A stretch of 64,000 nucleotides of DNA from Pelomonas saccharophila_A (GTDB lineage Bacteria; Pseudomonadota; Gammaproteobacteria; Burkholderiales; Burkholderiaceae_C), in assembly GCF_031458095.1 (NCBI RefSeq), contig NZ_JAVDXU010000001.1, positions 2,046,001-2,110,000 of the forward strand. The letters run 5' to 3'. Below are positions 1 through 9,505 of the stretch, in pieces. The notes under the pieces were generated by a model. It had not been told where the DNA came from. It did no database searches and saw only the letters and a program-made list of their open reading frames with translations. Each line of letters starts with the position of its first letter. Within the stretch, counting starts at the first letter, position 1. A program made the position numbers and the translations under genes.

Positions 1-2
1 TG

Positions 3-1193
3 CGCGTGCGCGCGCCGCGGGCCTGCCTGCAATCCGCACCGGAATTGCGGCCCCGGGCGCGCCCGGCGCTGGTGGGCAGTGCCACGGCGCTGCTGCGCGC
101 CCAGGATGGCGGCCGCAGCTATCTGTTGACCTGCGCCCATGTGGCGGTGCCGGACCTGCTGCGCGGTTTCGGCGACGAAGTGGACCTGTCGCATGCCAGC
201 GCGACGGGGCGCTGCTCGGTCGTGGACTGGCGGCCGGCGCCGCAGGCGGGCACGGAGCATTCGGCGGTGGACGCGGCGCTGCTGTCCCTCGATCCACAGA
301 CGCTGCTGGCGCTGCAGACCGATGGCGGACTCCTGCCCAGCGGGCTGGCCGGCCGGGCACTGGCCGATCAGGCCGTCTCCATGCGCAGCCATCGCGGGGA
401 CTTTCCGGGGCAGCTGAAGGTGTACTGGAGCGGTCCGGTAGACCTGCCGGGCGTCACGCCCGGCGTGGCGGACTATTTCCTGGATCGCGCCATCGGCTAC
501 TGCTGCAGCTCGCGCTCGGGCGACAGCGGCGCCGCGGTGTGGGACACATCCGACCGGCTGCTGGGCATGCACCTGGCCGGCATCGATGGTGTGGGCAGTG
601 GCGAGCCCAATGCAATCTACGGGCCGATTGCGCCAGTGCTGGAAGCATTCCGCGTACGCCCCTGGCTGCGCGGCGGGCAGCTTGCGGATGTGGAAATGCC
701 GGCCATCGTACCCGCCCGGCCTTCGAACCTGGCCGCAGTGGCGGGCGTGACGCGCGCTGGCTCCGCACCCACGGTCTCGTCCACCACCCTGAGCGACCGC
801 GAGGTCGTGGCCTGCACGCTGTGGGGCGAGGCACGCAACCAGGGCGAACGCGGCATGCGCGCCGTGGCCAGCGTCATCGCCAACCGCTGGCACAGCCACT
901 ATCGCCGGCGGCAGTCGGCCCGCGAGGTGTGCCTGGATCCCTGGCAGTTCAGCTGCTGGCTCAAGAACGACCCCAACCTGCCGCGCATGCTGGCGGTGGC
1001 GCGCCAGCCGGACGCGCCCTACCAGCAGGCGCTGGCCCTGGCCGACCCACTGCTGCAGGGCACGCTGCAGGACATCACGCAAGGCGCGCGCCACTACTTC
1101 GCGGTGACGCTGCGCAAGCCACCGGCCTGGGCCGCCGGCAAGTCGCCCTGCGCCGTGATCGGCGACCACCTCTTTTTCAACGACGTCGACTGA
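3..1193 (+). CDS. Trypsin-like serine protease fused to SleB-type cell-wall hydrolase (5' end uncertain)
   Basis: The frame is open to the left edge. A GTG at 6 could start it, but the true start may lie outside the window. Numbering from that GTG, residues 20-215 form a chymotrypsin-fold protease with the full triad: His45 in TCAHV, Asp89 in VDAALL and Ser174 in SGDSGAAV. After a linker (about 220-262), residues 263-395 match the SleB/Hydrolase_2 family of peptidoglycan lytic enzymes, with the WGEARNQG box (Glu275), DPWQFSCW, and GARHYF near the end. No signal peptide or membrane span is visible in the part present. The next gene starts 20 bp downstream on the same strand and also ends in a cell-wall-hydrolase domain, so the two are probably co-transcribed. 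The domains are clear; the biological role is not. Proteolytic activation of the hydrolase, or a lysis or antagonism role, is inference. Confidence 0.8.
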   Translation, partial: RVRAPRACLQSAPELRPRARPALVGSATALLRAQDGGRSYLLTCAHVAVPDLLRGFGDEVDLSHASATGRCSVVDWRPAPQAGTEHSAVDAALLSLDPQTLLALQTDGGLLPSGLAGRALADQAVSMRSHRGDFPGQLKVYWSGPVDLPGVTPGVADYFLDRAIGYCCSSRSGDSGAAVWDTSDRLLGMHLAGIDGVGSGEPNAIYGPIAPVLEAFRVRPWLRGGQLADVEMPAIVPARPSNLAAVAGVTRAGSAPTVSSTTLSDREVVACTLWGEARNQGERGMRAVASVIANRWHSHYRRRQSAREVCLDPWQFSCWLKNDPNLPRMLAVARQPDAPYQQALALADPLLQGTLQDITQGARHYFAVTLRKPPAWAAGKSPCAVIGDHLFFNDVD

Positions 1194-1213
1194 CGTCGGC
1201 AGCGAGACAAAGC

Positions 1214-4039
1214 ATGGACAACGTCATCCTCGATGTGGTGCTGGGACTGCTGCTCATCTACCTGGTGCTGGCGCTGCTGGCGAGCAAGGTGCAGGAGATG
1301 TGGTTCGGGCAGATGCGCAGCGGCCGCACTCGCAATCTTCACAAGATGCTGCAGGAAGCCGTGGGCCATGACGGCTCGCTGAAGGACAAGATCCTCGCCA
1401 ACCCGAGCATCTTCGCGCTGTCCGAGGGCAACAAGAAGGTCGCCACGCCCGGCTTCTGGTCAGCCCAGGGGCCGTCGGCCATCCCGCCCGACCTGTTCGC
1501 GCGCGCCTTGCTGGTCGCGCTGTACGACGACCCGCAGCACAGCCATCCGAGCAAGATCTACACGCCCGAGGCTTTCGTGCGCAACAAGGCGCCGGCCGTG
1601 GCTGCGGGCGCGGGCGAGCCCGGATCGGTGTGGAGCACGTTGCGGGCCCTGCTGCCCGGCTATGAAGCCGACTGGTCGGGCTTCGAGGCAGCCATCGCCG
1701 ACTGGTTCAAGGCAGTGGGCGAACGGGCTGACGGCTGGTACCAGCGCTATGCGCAGAACCGCTCGCTGTGGGTGGCACTGGCATTGGCCGTGGTGCTCAA
1801 TGTCGACACCTTCGTCCTCAGCGACCGCCTGGCCAACGACCCCGAGCTGCGGCGCAGCCTGTCCACCCTCGCCCAGAACGTGAACGCGCTCTTCCAGCAG
1901 GAGCAGGCCGCGCAGCGGGGTGAGGCAGCGCCTGCTACTCCACCAGCTGCGCTGGCGCCCGACCTGCGGGCGGGCAAGGCGCTGGACCAGGCCGCCACGT
2001 TGATCACCTCGGCCTATGGCGACGTGGCGAAGTTCGATACCAACTTCGCGCTCATGGGCGACAGGAAGTCCACCAACGCGGTCGTTGGCGAATGCGCGAA
2101 GGCCAGCACCACGCCGAAGGAAATTCTCAACCCGGACCGCCAACCCAGCAGCAACGTCTTCCTGAGCAACCCCATCAACTGGCTCTATCTGATCCCGACG
2201 CTGCAATCCGAGATCCAGATCCTGCGCCGCCCCGTCCGGATCCAAGGTGACGCCGCCCAGGACCCCACGCGCGACAAGATCTCGCTGGTCAGCATCCACG
2301 ACTGCATTGCCCGCATGTCCGGCCTGGTGGACCTGGTGGCCAAGCGGCAGGCGGCGGGCAGCAGCGCCCGCGAAAATCTGAACGGCGCTGTCACGCAGCT
2401 GAAGCTGGCCGTGGACGCGCTACGCGAATGGCTGGCGGACACCTCGGTGCCGCTGTCGTTCAAGCGGCTGTTCCAGACCGATCCCGAGGCCTTCATCCGC
2501 TGCAGCCAGGACCCGACGGTCAGCCGCGATAGCCTGCGCCAATGCGTGCTGGCCGCCCAGACCGGGCGCGTCAACCTGCCATTCGGCTGGGGCGATGCCA
2601 ACCGGCGCCTGTCGTTGTGCCATGTGGAGGTGGAGTCGGCGCCGCCGGTGGTCGTCGTGGCCGCGGGCGCGAGCGCGGCCAGCACACCGGCCTTGAACAC
2701 CCCCGCGCAGCGCGGCATGAGCGACAGCCTGTGTGGCGAGCACTGGCGCTTCGACGGCAACCCGGCCCTGCGCCTGCCCCGCATGCAGCTCGCCGGCCCG
2801 GACGCCTGGCGCTGGCTGCTGCTGGTGCTGGGTCTGGCCTGCACGGCCCTGTTCGTCGCACTGGGCGCGCCCTTCTGGTTCGACGTGCTGGGCCGGGTGG
2901 TGAAGCTGCGCGCCGCGGGCTCCAAGGCGCGGGAAGACGCATTGACCACACCCGACAACGCCGCCGCAACGGCCAAGAAGGCAGGCTCTGGCGCGGCCGA
3001 GGACGACGCCGACCCGTCCTTTGCGCCAGAACGAAATGTGCTCGAGAAGATCCTCACCGCCGCCGACCTGCTGGCGCTGCAGGCCGTGCTGCAGGTGCCG
3101 CGCACCGGCCAGCTGGACAAGGCCACGCGGGCGGCCATCGAGACCGTCAGCCCCAAGCTCGGCCTGCCGGCGACCGACGAGGTGACGCTGGTGCTGTTCC
3201 AGCAGCTCGTCGGGCGACTGCCCGAGGGGCTGGGTTCGCTGAACTCGCCGTCGGCGAGCATGAAGCTGGGGGCCGCGGATGTCCGCAGCCCGCAGGTGTC
3301 CTGGGAGCTGATGCGGTTGACGGCCTTCCCGAACCGCATCGCCCCGCCGCCTCCCAAGGTGACGGACGATCTGCGCGCGTTGGCCGTGCTTTGGCGCTAC
3401 AAGCGCGAGGTCACGGCAGGCCAAGCCTTGCCCAACCTCACCGTCGCAACCGATGCCAACACGCGCGGCAAGCTCGACGAGATCACCGCAGCCGACGTGA
3501 GCCTGCTGCTGAGCGGCAATGCGGTGCCGGCCTTTGCCCGCGAAGCCGCGCCCTGGATGGACTGGGCGTTGGGTGAACTGGGGCAGCGCGAGGCACAGAG
3601 CCCGGCGGCGACAACGCGCGCCGCCAGCAACCCGCGCATCCTGGAGTATTTCGCAGCCTGTGGCGACAACGTCAGCGCCGAAGACGTCGCCTGGTGTGCC
3701 GCCTTCGTGAGTTGGGTGCTGCAGCGCCATCAGGTCGTCGACCTCGGGCAGGCCGCGGCGCCGGGCAACGCGGGCTCCAAGTTCTTCGGCGGGCCAGGCA
3801 GCACCTTCGGCTCCGCTCCCCAGCCGCAGTGGCGAGCGGGCGATGCGTGGCCGCCGACGGCGGTCGCCAGCGGCGACGTCGTCACCCTGGCCCAGGCAGC
3901 GCGAGGTGTCGTCGATCACGTCGGCTTCTACATGGGCAGCAACGCCACCCACGTCTGGGTGCTGTCCGGCAATTTCTCGAACCGCGTGGGCATCGACAGC
4001 TTCCCGATGGGCCAGATCGTCGAGATCCGCCGGCCCTGA
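1214..4039 (+). CDS. Multi-span membrane protein with C-terminal CHAP-like (TIGR02594-type) hydrolase domain
   Basis: The start is the ATG whose product opens directly with a membrane anchor (residues about 6-28, MDNVILDVVLGLL). The open frame continues far upstream, but that part overlaps the preceding gene and is shadow. Two more hydrophobic spans lie near 185-202 and 531-558, with a large domain of no recognised family between them. Residues about 610-680 look like a degenerate peptidoglycan-binding helix bundle (GQLDKATRAAIETV). The last 150 residues resemble CHAP/NlpC-P60 type hydrolases of the TIGR02594 group: Cys828 in WCAAFVSWVL, His902 in DHVGFYMG, and GNFSNRV near the end. The likely role is a membrane-tethered peptidoglycan amidase or endopeptidase working with the upstream protease-SleB protein. 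Topology and partner relationship are inferred. Confidence 0.75.
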   Translation: MDNVILDVVLGLLLIYLVLALLASKVQEMWFGQMRSGRTRNLHKMLQEAVGHDGSLKDKILANPSIFALSEGNKKVATPGFWSAQGPSAIPPDLFARALLVALYDDPQHSHPSKIYTPEAFVRNKAPAVAAGAGEPGSVWSTLRALLPGYEADWSGFEAAIADWFKAVGERADGWYQRYAQNRSLWVALALAVVLNVDTFVLSDRLANDPELRRSLSTLAQNVNALFQQEQAAQRGEAAPATPPAALAPDLRAGKALDQAATLITSAYGDVAKFDTNFALMGDRKSTNAVVGECAKASTTPKEILNPDRQPSSNVFLSNPINWLYLIPTLQSEIQILRRPVRIQGDAAQDPTRDKISLVSIHDCIARMSGLVDLVAKRQAAGSSARENLNGAVTQLKLAVDALREWLADTSVPLSFKRLFQTDPEAFIRCSQDPTVSRDSLRQCVLAAQTGRVNLPFGWGDANRRLSLCHVEVESAPPVVVVAAGASAASTPALNTPAQRGMSDSLCGEHWRFDGNPALRLPRMQLAGPDAWRWLLLVLGLACTALFVALGAPFWFDVLGRVVKLRAAGSKAREDALTTPDNAAATAKKAGSGAAEDDADPSFAPERNVLEKILTAADLLALQAVLQVPRTGQLDKATRAAIETVSPKLGLPATDEVTLVLFQQLVGRLPEGLGSLNSPSASMKLGAADVRSPQVSWELMRLTAFPNRIAPPPPKVTDDLRALAVLWRYKREVTAGQALPNLTVATDANTRGKLDEITAADVSLLLSGNAVPAFAREAAPWMDWALGELGQREAQSPAATTRAASNPRILEYFAACGDNVSAEDVAWCAAFVSWVLQRHQVVDLGQAAAPGNAGSKFFGGPGSTFGSAPQPQWRAGDAWPPTAVASGDVVTLAQAARGVVDHVGFYMGSNATHVWVLSGNFSNRVGIDSFPMGQIVEIRRP

Positions 4040-4049
4040 GTGCGCCAGG

Positions 4050-4526
4050 CTATCCGGCGCCCACCGGCAGGGCGGTTTCGTACTTGACCTCCCGCAGCAC
4101 CACGTTGCTGCGCACGCTGCTGACGCCCGGCAGCTTGAAGATGTGCTGCTGCAGGAAAAGGTCGTAGGCCTTCATGTCGGCGGCGACGACCTTGATGACG
4201 TAATCGGCCTCGCCGGTGATGGCATGGCATTCGATGATCTCGCGCCGCGTGGCGATGAGCTGCTCGAACTGCTCGACCGCGCCTTCGCTGTGCCGCACCA
4301 GGCTGACATGGGCCAGCACGAGGATGGACAGGCCGATCTTCTCGCGGTCCACCAGCACGACCTGGCCGCGGATGACGCCGCGGTCCTCCATGTCCTTGAC
4401 GCGCCGCCACACCGGTGTGGCCGACAGGCCGACCTGCTCGGCCAGGGCCTGGGTCGACAGCCGCGCATCGGTCTGCAGAGCCTCCAGGATCAGCAGGCTG
4501 GCGCGGTCGAGTGGGTTTTGTTCCAT
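4050..4526 (-). CDS. Lrp/AsnC family transcriptional regulator
   Basis: This 158-residue protein has the standard layout. An AsnC-type helix-turn-helix spans residues 6-65 (LSTQALAEQVGLSATPVWRR), and a RAM ligand-binding domain covers about 75-150 (HAITGEADYVIKVVAADM). Length is normal for the family. It is divergent from the indolepyruvate ferredoxin oxidoreductase gene with 110 bp between the two starts, the usual arrangement for an Lrp-type local regulator of an amino-acid catabolic gene. It probably controls that oxidoreductase in response to an aromatic or branched-chain amino acid; the ligand is inferred. It converges with the CHAP-domain gene, leaving only 10 bp between the two stops. 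Confidence 0.9.
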   Translation of the reverse strand: MEQNPLDRASLLILEALQTDARLSTQALAEQVGLSATPVWRRVKDMEDRGVIRGQVVLVDREKIGLSILVLAHVSLVRHSEGAVEQFEQLIATRREIIECHAITGEADYVIKVVAADMKAYDLFLQQHIFKLPGVSSVRSNVVLREVKYETALPVGAG

Positions 4527-4542
4527 GAAATGCCTCTTTGGA

Positions 4543-4619
4543 GAAGAATCATCTCATCGGACTGGCGCCGACCCGGCAATGAGGCAAGTTCTTCCGCCGC
4601 CGGGAGGGAAGAATTTCCC
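4543..4619. promoter_or_regulatory. Candidate Lrp-type operator region in divergent promoter
   Basis: The 110-bp gap between the divergent lrp-like and oxidoreductase genes holds an inverted repeat at 4606-4619 (GGGAA and TTCCC arms, GAAT spacer) and two direct copies of GAAGAAT at 4543-4549 and 4608-4614, 65 bp apart. It is less GC-rich than the flanking genes. Lrp/AsnC proteins typically bind such shared regions. Binding here is inferred only from position and the small repeats, so confidence is low. Confidence 0.3.
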
Positions 4620-4636
4620 GCCCCGAAGGAGACACG

Positions 4637-7600
4637 ATGGCCGACACCCCCGCCCTGCGCCCTTACCAGCTCAGCGACAACCTCGCAGCCGACAGCGGCG
4701 CCGTCTTCCTGACCGGCACCCAGGCCCTGGTGCGCCTGCTGCTGGCCCAGAAGAAGCAGGACGAGCGCGCCGGCCTGAACACGGCCGGCTTCGTTTCCGG
4801 CTACCGCGGCTCGCCGCTGGGCATGGTCGACCAGCAGCTGTGGAAGGCCAAGAAGTTCCTGGAGAAGGCCCACATCGAATTCCTGCCCGCCATCAACGAG
4901 GACCTGGCCGCCACGGCCTGCCTCGGCGTGCAGCGCGTGGCCCTGGACCCGCAGCGCACCGTCGATGGCGTGTTCGCGATGTGGTACGGCAAGGGCCCGG
5001 GCGTGGACCGCTCGGGCGATGCGCTCAAGCATGGCAACGTCTATGGCACATCGACGCAGGGCGGCGTGCTGGTGGTCTGCGGTGACGACCATAGCTGCGT
5101 GTCCAGCAGCACGCCCCACCAGAGCGACCAGGCCCTGCAGGCCTGGAGCATGCCCCTCGTGCACCCGGCCAATGTGGCCGAGTACCTGGAGTTCGGCCTC
5201 TATGGCTGGGCCTTGAGCCGCTTCTCGGGCGCCTGGGTCGGCTTCAAGGCCATCTCCGAGGTCGTGGAGAGCGGCATGACGGTGGACCTGGACGCCGTGC
5301 CGCTGGATTTCGAGCACAAGGTCGACTACACCGCGCCCACCAACCTGCACATCCGCTCCGTCGACCTGCCCTCGCTGGAGCTGGAATCGCGCCTGGCGCA
5401 CAAGCTGGATGCGGTGAAAGCCTTCGCCAAGGTCAACAGCATCGACAAGCACATCGTCACCAGCCCCGCCGCCACGCTGGGCATCGTGACCGTGGGCAAG
5501 GCGCATTACGACTTCATGGAGGTGCTGCGCCGCCTCGACCTGGACCCCAACGCGCTGGCCGCGGCCGGTGTGCGGGTCTACAAGGTGGGCCTGGTGTTCC
5601 CGCTGGAGCCGACGCGCATCACGGAGTTCTGCTCCAACCTCACCGACGTGCTGGTCATCGAGGAGAAGGGCCCGGTCGTCGAGCGCCAGATCAAGGAGCT
5701 GCTCTACCACCTGCCCGACTTCCAGCGCCCGCGCGTCGTCGGCAAGACGGATGAGCATGGCTGCGCGGTGCTGAGCGCCCTCGGCGAGCTGCGCCCCAGC
5801 CGCATCATGGGCACGGTGGCCGACTGGCTGGCGCGCCTGAACCCCGCCCTGGACCGCCGCCACCTCGTCGTCGACTTCCTGACGCCCCAGCTGCTGTCCA
5901 ACGCCGCCGACGCGGTGCGCCGCCAGCCCTATTTCTGCTCGGGCTGCCCGCACAACACGTCGACGAAATTGCCTGAGGGCTCGCGGGCCCTGGCCGGCAT
6001 CGGCTGCCACTTCATGGCGAGCTGGATGGAGCGCGGCACCTCCGGCCTGATCCAGATGGGCGCCGAGGGCGTGGACTGGGCCGCGCATAGCCGCTTCACG
6101 ACCGAGAAGCATGTCTTCCAGAACCTGGGCGACGGCACCTACTACCACTCGGGCTATCTGGCCATCCGCCAGGCCATCGCGGCCAAGACCAACATCACCT
6201 ACAAGATCCTCTACAACGACGCCGTCGCGATGACCGGCGGCCAGCCGGTGGACGGCCAGACCAGCGTGCCGCAGATCGCGCGCCAGGTGGAGGCCGAGGG
6301 CGTCAAGCGCCTGGTGGTGGTGTCCGACGAGATCGGCAAGTACGACGGCCATCATGGCCTGTTCCCGGCCGGCACGACCTTCCACGACCGCAGCGAGCTG
6401 GACGCGGTGCAGCGCGAACTGCGCGAGATTGAAGGCGTCACGGTGCTGATCTACGACCAGACCTGCGCCGCCGAGAAGCGCCGCCGCCGCAAGAAGAAGG
6501 AATTCCCGGATCCGCCCAAGCGCATCTTCATCAACGAAGCCGTCTGTGAAGGCTGCGGCGACTGCGGCGTGGCGAGCAACTGCCTGTCGGTCGTTCCGGT
6601 CGAGACCGATTGGGGCCGCAAGCGCGCCATCGAGCAATCGAGCTGCAACAAAGACTTTTCCTGCGTCAACGGCTTCTGCCCGAGCTTCGTCTCCGTGCAC
6701 GACCCGGTGCTGAAGAAGAAGGCCGGAGCCAGTTACACCGCCCAGGATCTGGCGCGTGAACTCGCGGCCATCCAGCCGCCCACGCCCTGGCAGTGGACGG
6801 GACCGTTTGACCTGCTGGTCACCGGCGTTGGCGGCACCGGCGTCGTCACCGTGGGCGCGCTGGTGTCCATGGCCGCCCATCTGGAAGGCAAGCAGGCCTC
6901 GGTGCTGGACTTCATGGGCTTTGCGCAGAAGGGTGGCGCGGTGCTGTCCTTCGTGCGCGTGGCGCCGACGCTGGACCTGCTCAACCAGGTGCGCATCGAC
7001 ACCCAGCAGGCCGACGTGCTGCTGGCCTGCGACATGGTGGTCGGCGCCTCGCCCGACGCGCTGGGCACGGTCAAGGCCGGCCGCACCGTCATCCTGGCCA
7101 ACACGCACGAGCTGCCCACGGCCGGCTTCGTGCGCAACCCGGACGCCTCGTTGCAGGGCGACTCCCTGCTGGCCAAGATGAAGTTCGCAGTCGGCGAGCA
7201 CGGCGCGCTGGACACGATTGATGCGCAGGACATCTCGCAGCGCCTGATGGGCGACACCCTGCCCAGCAACATCATCATGCTGGGCGCCTGCTGGCAGCGC
7301 GGGCTCATCCCTGTCAGTGAAGCCGCGCTGATGCGCGCCATCGAGCTGAACGGCGTCGCCGCCGAGGCCAACAAGACCGCCTTCGCGCTGGGCCGCCTGG
7401 CCATCGCCGCACCCGACGCCATCCAGCGCCTGGCCGGCGACGTCAATGTGGTGAAGCTCTTCAACTTCGACCAGCTCGACGGCCCCGATGGCCTCATCGC
7501 GCGCCGCGCGCAGTTCCTGACCGACTACCAGGACGCCGCCTACGCCCAGCGCTACCGCGCCCTGGTCGAGCGTGTACGCGCGGCCGAGTCCACCCTCGGC

Positions 7601-8173
7601 AAGGGCCAGCGCCTGACCCAGGCCGTGGCCCGCTACTACGCCAAGCTGCTGGCCATCAAGGACGAGTACGAGGTCGCGCGCCTGTACACCGACGGCCGCT
7701 TCGAGAAGGCCATGAAGGACCAGTTCGAGAACTGGGAGCGCCTGTCCTTCCACCTCGCCCCGCCGCTGATCTCCAGGCCCGGCGCCGATGGCCGTGCGAA
7801 GAAGATCGAGCTCGGCTCCTGGACCTTCACCGCCTTCAAGTGGCTGGCGAAGTTCAAGGGCCTGCGCGGCGGCGCGCTGGACATCTTCGGCAAGACCGAG
7901 GAGAGGCGCATGGAGCGCCAGCTGATCGTCGACTACGAGAAGCTGGTTGACGAGGTGCTGGTCTCACTGACGGCCGACAACCTCAACACCGCCGTCGAAC
8001 TGGCCCGCTTGCCCGAGAAGATCCGCGGCTATGGCCATGTGAAACACGCCAATGTCGTCGCCGTGAAGAAGCAGTGGCAGGCCCTGCTGGACCGCTTCCA
8101 CGACCGCGCGGTCGAGGTGGGGGCTCAGCCGGTGGCGATGCCGGTGCGGGTCAAGGGTGTGGCGGAGCTGTGA
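4637..8173 (+). CDS. Indolepyruvate ferredoxin oxidoreductase, fused alpha-beta chain
   Basis: This is a 1178-residue single-chain enzyme of the 2-oxoacid:acceptor oxidoreductase superfamily. It oxidatively decarboxylates aryl or branched 2-oxoacids from amino-acid transamination to acyl-CoA. The N-terminal two thirds correspond to IorA: the SGYRGSPLGMVDQQ pyrimidine-domain segment near residue 55, the thiamine-diphosphate region near 430-500 (FCSGCPHNTS, GDGTYYHSG), and a ferredoxin-like cysteine cluster at Cys637, 640, 643 and 649. From about residue 725 the IorB/gamma domain follows (TGVGGTGVVTVGAL). AAGGAGA at 4626-4632 supports the ATG at 4637. Such long fused forms are common in proteobacteria. 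The divergent Lrp-type gene suggests amino-acid-responsive control. The exact substrate, aromatic or branched-chain, cannot be read from sequence. Confidence 0.92.
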   Translation: MADTPALRPYQLSDNLAADSGAVFLTGTQALVRLLLAQKKQDERAGLNTAGFVSGYRGSPLGMVDQQLWKAKKFLEKAHIEFLPAINEDLAATACLGVQRVALDPQRTVDGVFAMWYGKGPGVDRSGDALKHGNVYGTSTQGGVLVVCGDDHSCVSSSTPHQSDQALQAWSMPLVHPANVAEYLEFGLYGWALSRFSGAWVGFKAISEVVESGMTVDLDAVPLDFEHKVDYTAPTNLHIRSVDLPSLELESRLAHKLDAVKAFAKVNSIDKHIVTSPAATLGIVTVGKAHYDFMEVLRRLDLDPNALAAAGVRVYKVGLVFPLEPTRITEFCSNLTDVLVIEEKGPVVERQIKELLYHLPDFQRPRVVGKTDEHGCAVLSALGELRPSRIMGTVADWLARLNPALDRRHLVVDFLTPQLLSNAADAVRRQPYFCSGCPHNTSTKLPEGSRALAGIGCHFMASWMERGTSGLIQMGAEGVDWAAHSRFTTEKHVFQNLGDGTYYHSGYLAIRQAIAAKTNITYKILYNDAVAMTGGQPVDGQTSVPQIARQVEAEGVKRLVVVSDEIGKYDGHHGLFPAGTTFHDRSELDAVQRELREIEGVTVLIYDQTCAAEKRRRRKKKEFPDPPKRIFINEAVCEGCGDCGVASNCLSVVPVETDWGRKRAIEQSSCNKDFSCVNGFCPSFVSVHDPVLKKKAGASYTAQDLARELAAIQPPTPWQWTGPFDLLVTGVGGTGVVTVGALVSMAAHLEGKQASVLDFMGFAQKGGAVLSFVRVAPTLDLLNQVRIDTQQADVLLACDMVVGASPDALGTVKAGRTVILANTHELPTAGFVRNPDASLQGDSLLAKMKFAVGEHGALDTIDAQDISQRLMGDTLPSNIIMLGACWQRGLIPVSEAALMRAIELNGVAAEANKTAFALGRLAIAAPDAIQRLAGDVNVVKLFNFDQLDGPDGLIARRAQFLTDYQDAAYAQRYRALVERVRAAESTLGKGQRLTQAVARYYAKLLAIKDEYEVARLYTDGRFEKAMKDQFENWERLSFHLAPPLISRPGADGRAKKIELGSWTFTAFKWLAKFKGLRGGALDIFGKTEERRMERQLIVDYEKLVDEVLVSLTADNLNTAVELARLPEKIRGYGHVKHANVVAVKKQWQALLDRFHDRAVEVGAQPVAMPVRVKGVAEL

Positions 8174-8279
8174 GCGCCACGCGCCGTTTGCCCTGACAGC
8201 CGCGTGGCGTGATGGCTGACATGGCCCGCCGTGGGTGCAGCCTATCTTGAGGGGACCATCGCTTTGCAAGGAGTCCCCC

Positions 8280-8831
8280 ATGGCCACCCCTATCCTGAAT
8301 CCCTCGAGTCAGGACATGCATCCCACCCACGCCCGGGATGCCGATGCCTTCCACGATCGCTCCGGCGCTGAAGCCCTCGAGAAGATCCGCGAGGTCGTGA
8401 AGAAGGCCGACACCTGCTTCCTCGTCACGCATGGCGGCGTGCGCCCGATGGGTGTGCGCGAAATCGACGACGACGGCACGATCTGGTTCCTCAGCGACAA
8501 GCACAGCCACAAGAACGCCGAGATCGAGGCCAACCCGGAGGTGGAGCTGTATTTCCAGGCCAGCGAACATTCCGGCTTCATGCACCTGAGCGGCCAGGCG
8601 GCGGTGCTGCACGACAAGGCCCTCATCGACAAGCTCTGGACGCCGCTGGCCCGCGTGTGGTTCGAGCAGGGCAAGGACGACCCCTGCGTCAGCGTCATCC
8701 GCGTGCAGCCCACGCAGGGCCAATACTGGGACAACAAGCACGGTGACGCCGTCGCTGGCGTGAAGATGCTGATCGGCGCGGCTGTCGGCAAGCAGTTTGA
8801 CGACGGCGAGGTCGGGACCCTCAAGCCCTGA
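8280..8831 (+). CDS. Pyridoxamine 5'-phosphate oxidase-like (general stress protein 26 type) protein
   Basis: This 183-residue protein has the split-barrel flavin-binding fold of the PPOX-like superfamily. Supporting segments are the ADTCFLVTHGGVRPMGVRE strand region (about 45-65), IWFLSDKHSHKNAEI, VELYFQASEHSGFMHLSGQ, and a final tryptophan-bearing IRVQPTQGQYWD strand. AAGGAG at 8268-8273 places the start at the ATG at 8280, not at the upstream in-frame codon. Its stop directly abuts the stop of the opposite-strand DinB gene. The family binds FMN, F420 or heme-type cofactors and is often stress-associated. Which cofactor applies here is unknown, so the call is at family level. Confidence 0.85.
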   Translation: MATPILNPSSQDMHPTHARDADAFHDRSGAEALEKIREVVKKADTCFLVTHGGVRPMGVREIDDDGTIWFLSDKHSHKNAEIEANPEVELYFQASEHSGFMHLSGQAAVLHDKALIDKLWTPLARVWFEQGKDDPCVSVIRVQPTQGQYWDNKHGDAVAGVKMLIGAAVGKQFDDGEVGTLKP

Positions 8832-9377
8832 TCAGACGGGCTCCACCCACCCCAGCGCCGCCATGTCGGCGCTGCGGTGAACGTTGTCGCCGAGCAGGAT
8901 GAAGTCATCCAGCTGCGGCGGCTTCACCGTCGTGCCGGCCAGCATCGCATGCGCCTGGCCGCGGTGATGGGTCTGGTGCATGAAGAGATGGGCCAGCACC
9001 CGCCCGACCGGCTCGCGCGGGCCGTTCTCGATACCGGCGCCGCGGTCGAAGGCGACGATGCGTTCCTCGTCGCCGGCGGTCAGCCCTGCGCAGAAGGCGA
9101 TCAGCCGGGCGTCGCTCTCGTCCTGCCGAGCCGCCAGTTCGGCCGCCGTACTGGCGGGCACATAGCTGGCCCAGATGCTGCGCATGGCCGCATCGCCCTG
9201 CAGGGCCGCGATGTAGTAGTGATCCACGTTCAGCACATGGTTCAGTGTCAGCGCGAGGCTGGGAAAGAAGCTGGTGCGCGGCGCCTGGAAATCGGCATCG
9301 GACAGCGTTGCCACGGCGGCCAGCAGGCGGCGGTTGGCCAGCCGGTTGGCGCGGGCCTGGATGAGGAAGAGGTTCAT
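8832..9377 (-). CDS. DinB family protein
   Basis: This 181-residue four-helix-bundle protein is of the DinB/YfiT type. The family usually binds a metal through three histidines. Candidates here are the His residues in LNHVLNVDHYY (about 45-55) and the HQTHHRGQAHAML motif near residue 145, which is the family hallmark. The start at MNLFLIQARAN fits the family N-terminus; an in-frame ATG nine bases upstream (9386) is an alternative. It converges with the PPOX-like gene with no gap. Members include thiol transferases and damage-inducible proteins of unknown substrate, so no specific reaction is assigned. Confidence 0.85.
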   Translation of the reverse strand: MNLFLIQARANRLANRRLLAAVATLSDADFQAPRTSFFPSLALTLNHVLNVDHYYIAALQGDAAMRSIWASYVPASTAAELAARQDESDARLIAFCAGLTAGDEERIVAFDRGAGIENGPREPVGRVLAHLFMHQTHHRGQAHAMLAGTTVKPPQLDDFILLGDNVHRSADMAALGWVEPV

Positions 9378-9505
9378 GCCGGACATTGTGCGCGGACGGC
9401 TCCGCCATGGGGCTGACGGCGCGGGCTGGACATGCTTCAATCACTGCGCAGCATCACAACAAGAGAGACGGCTTGCGCATTGGAGACGGCTACACCGGGC
9501 CAGAA

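Noticed and set aside
539..1213. Upstream in-frame extension of the CHAP-domain membrane protein
   Set aside because: It lies within the protease-SleB gene in another frame, has shadow composition, and would bury the N-terminal membrane anchor.
8832..9440. Start of the DinB gene at 9440 with 21 extra residues
   Set aside because: The extra N-terminus is basic, Pro-rich and unlike DinB proteins, and it overlaps the promoter region of the divergent cyclase gene.
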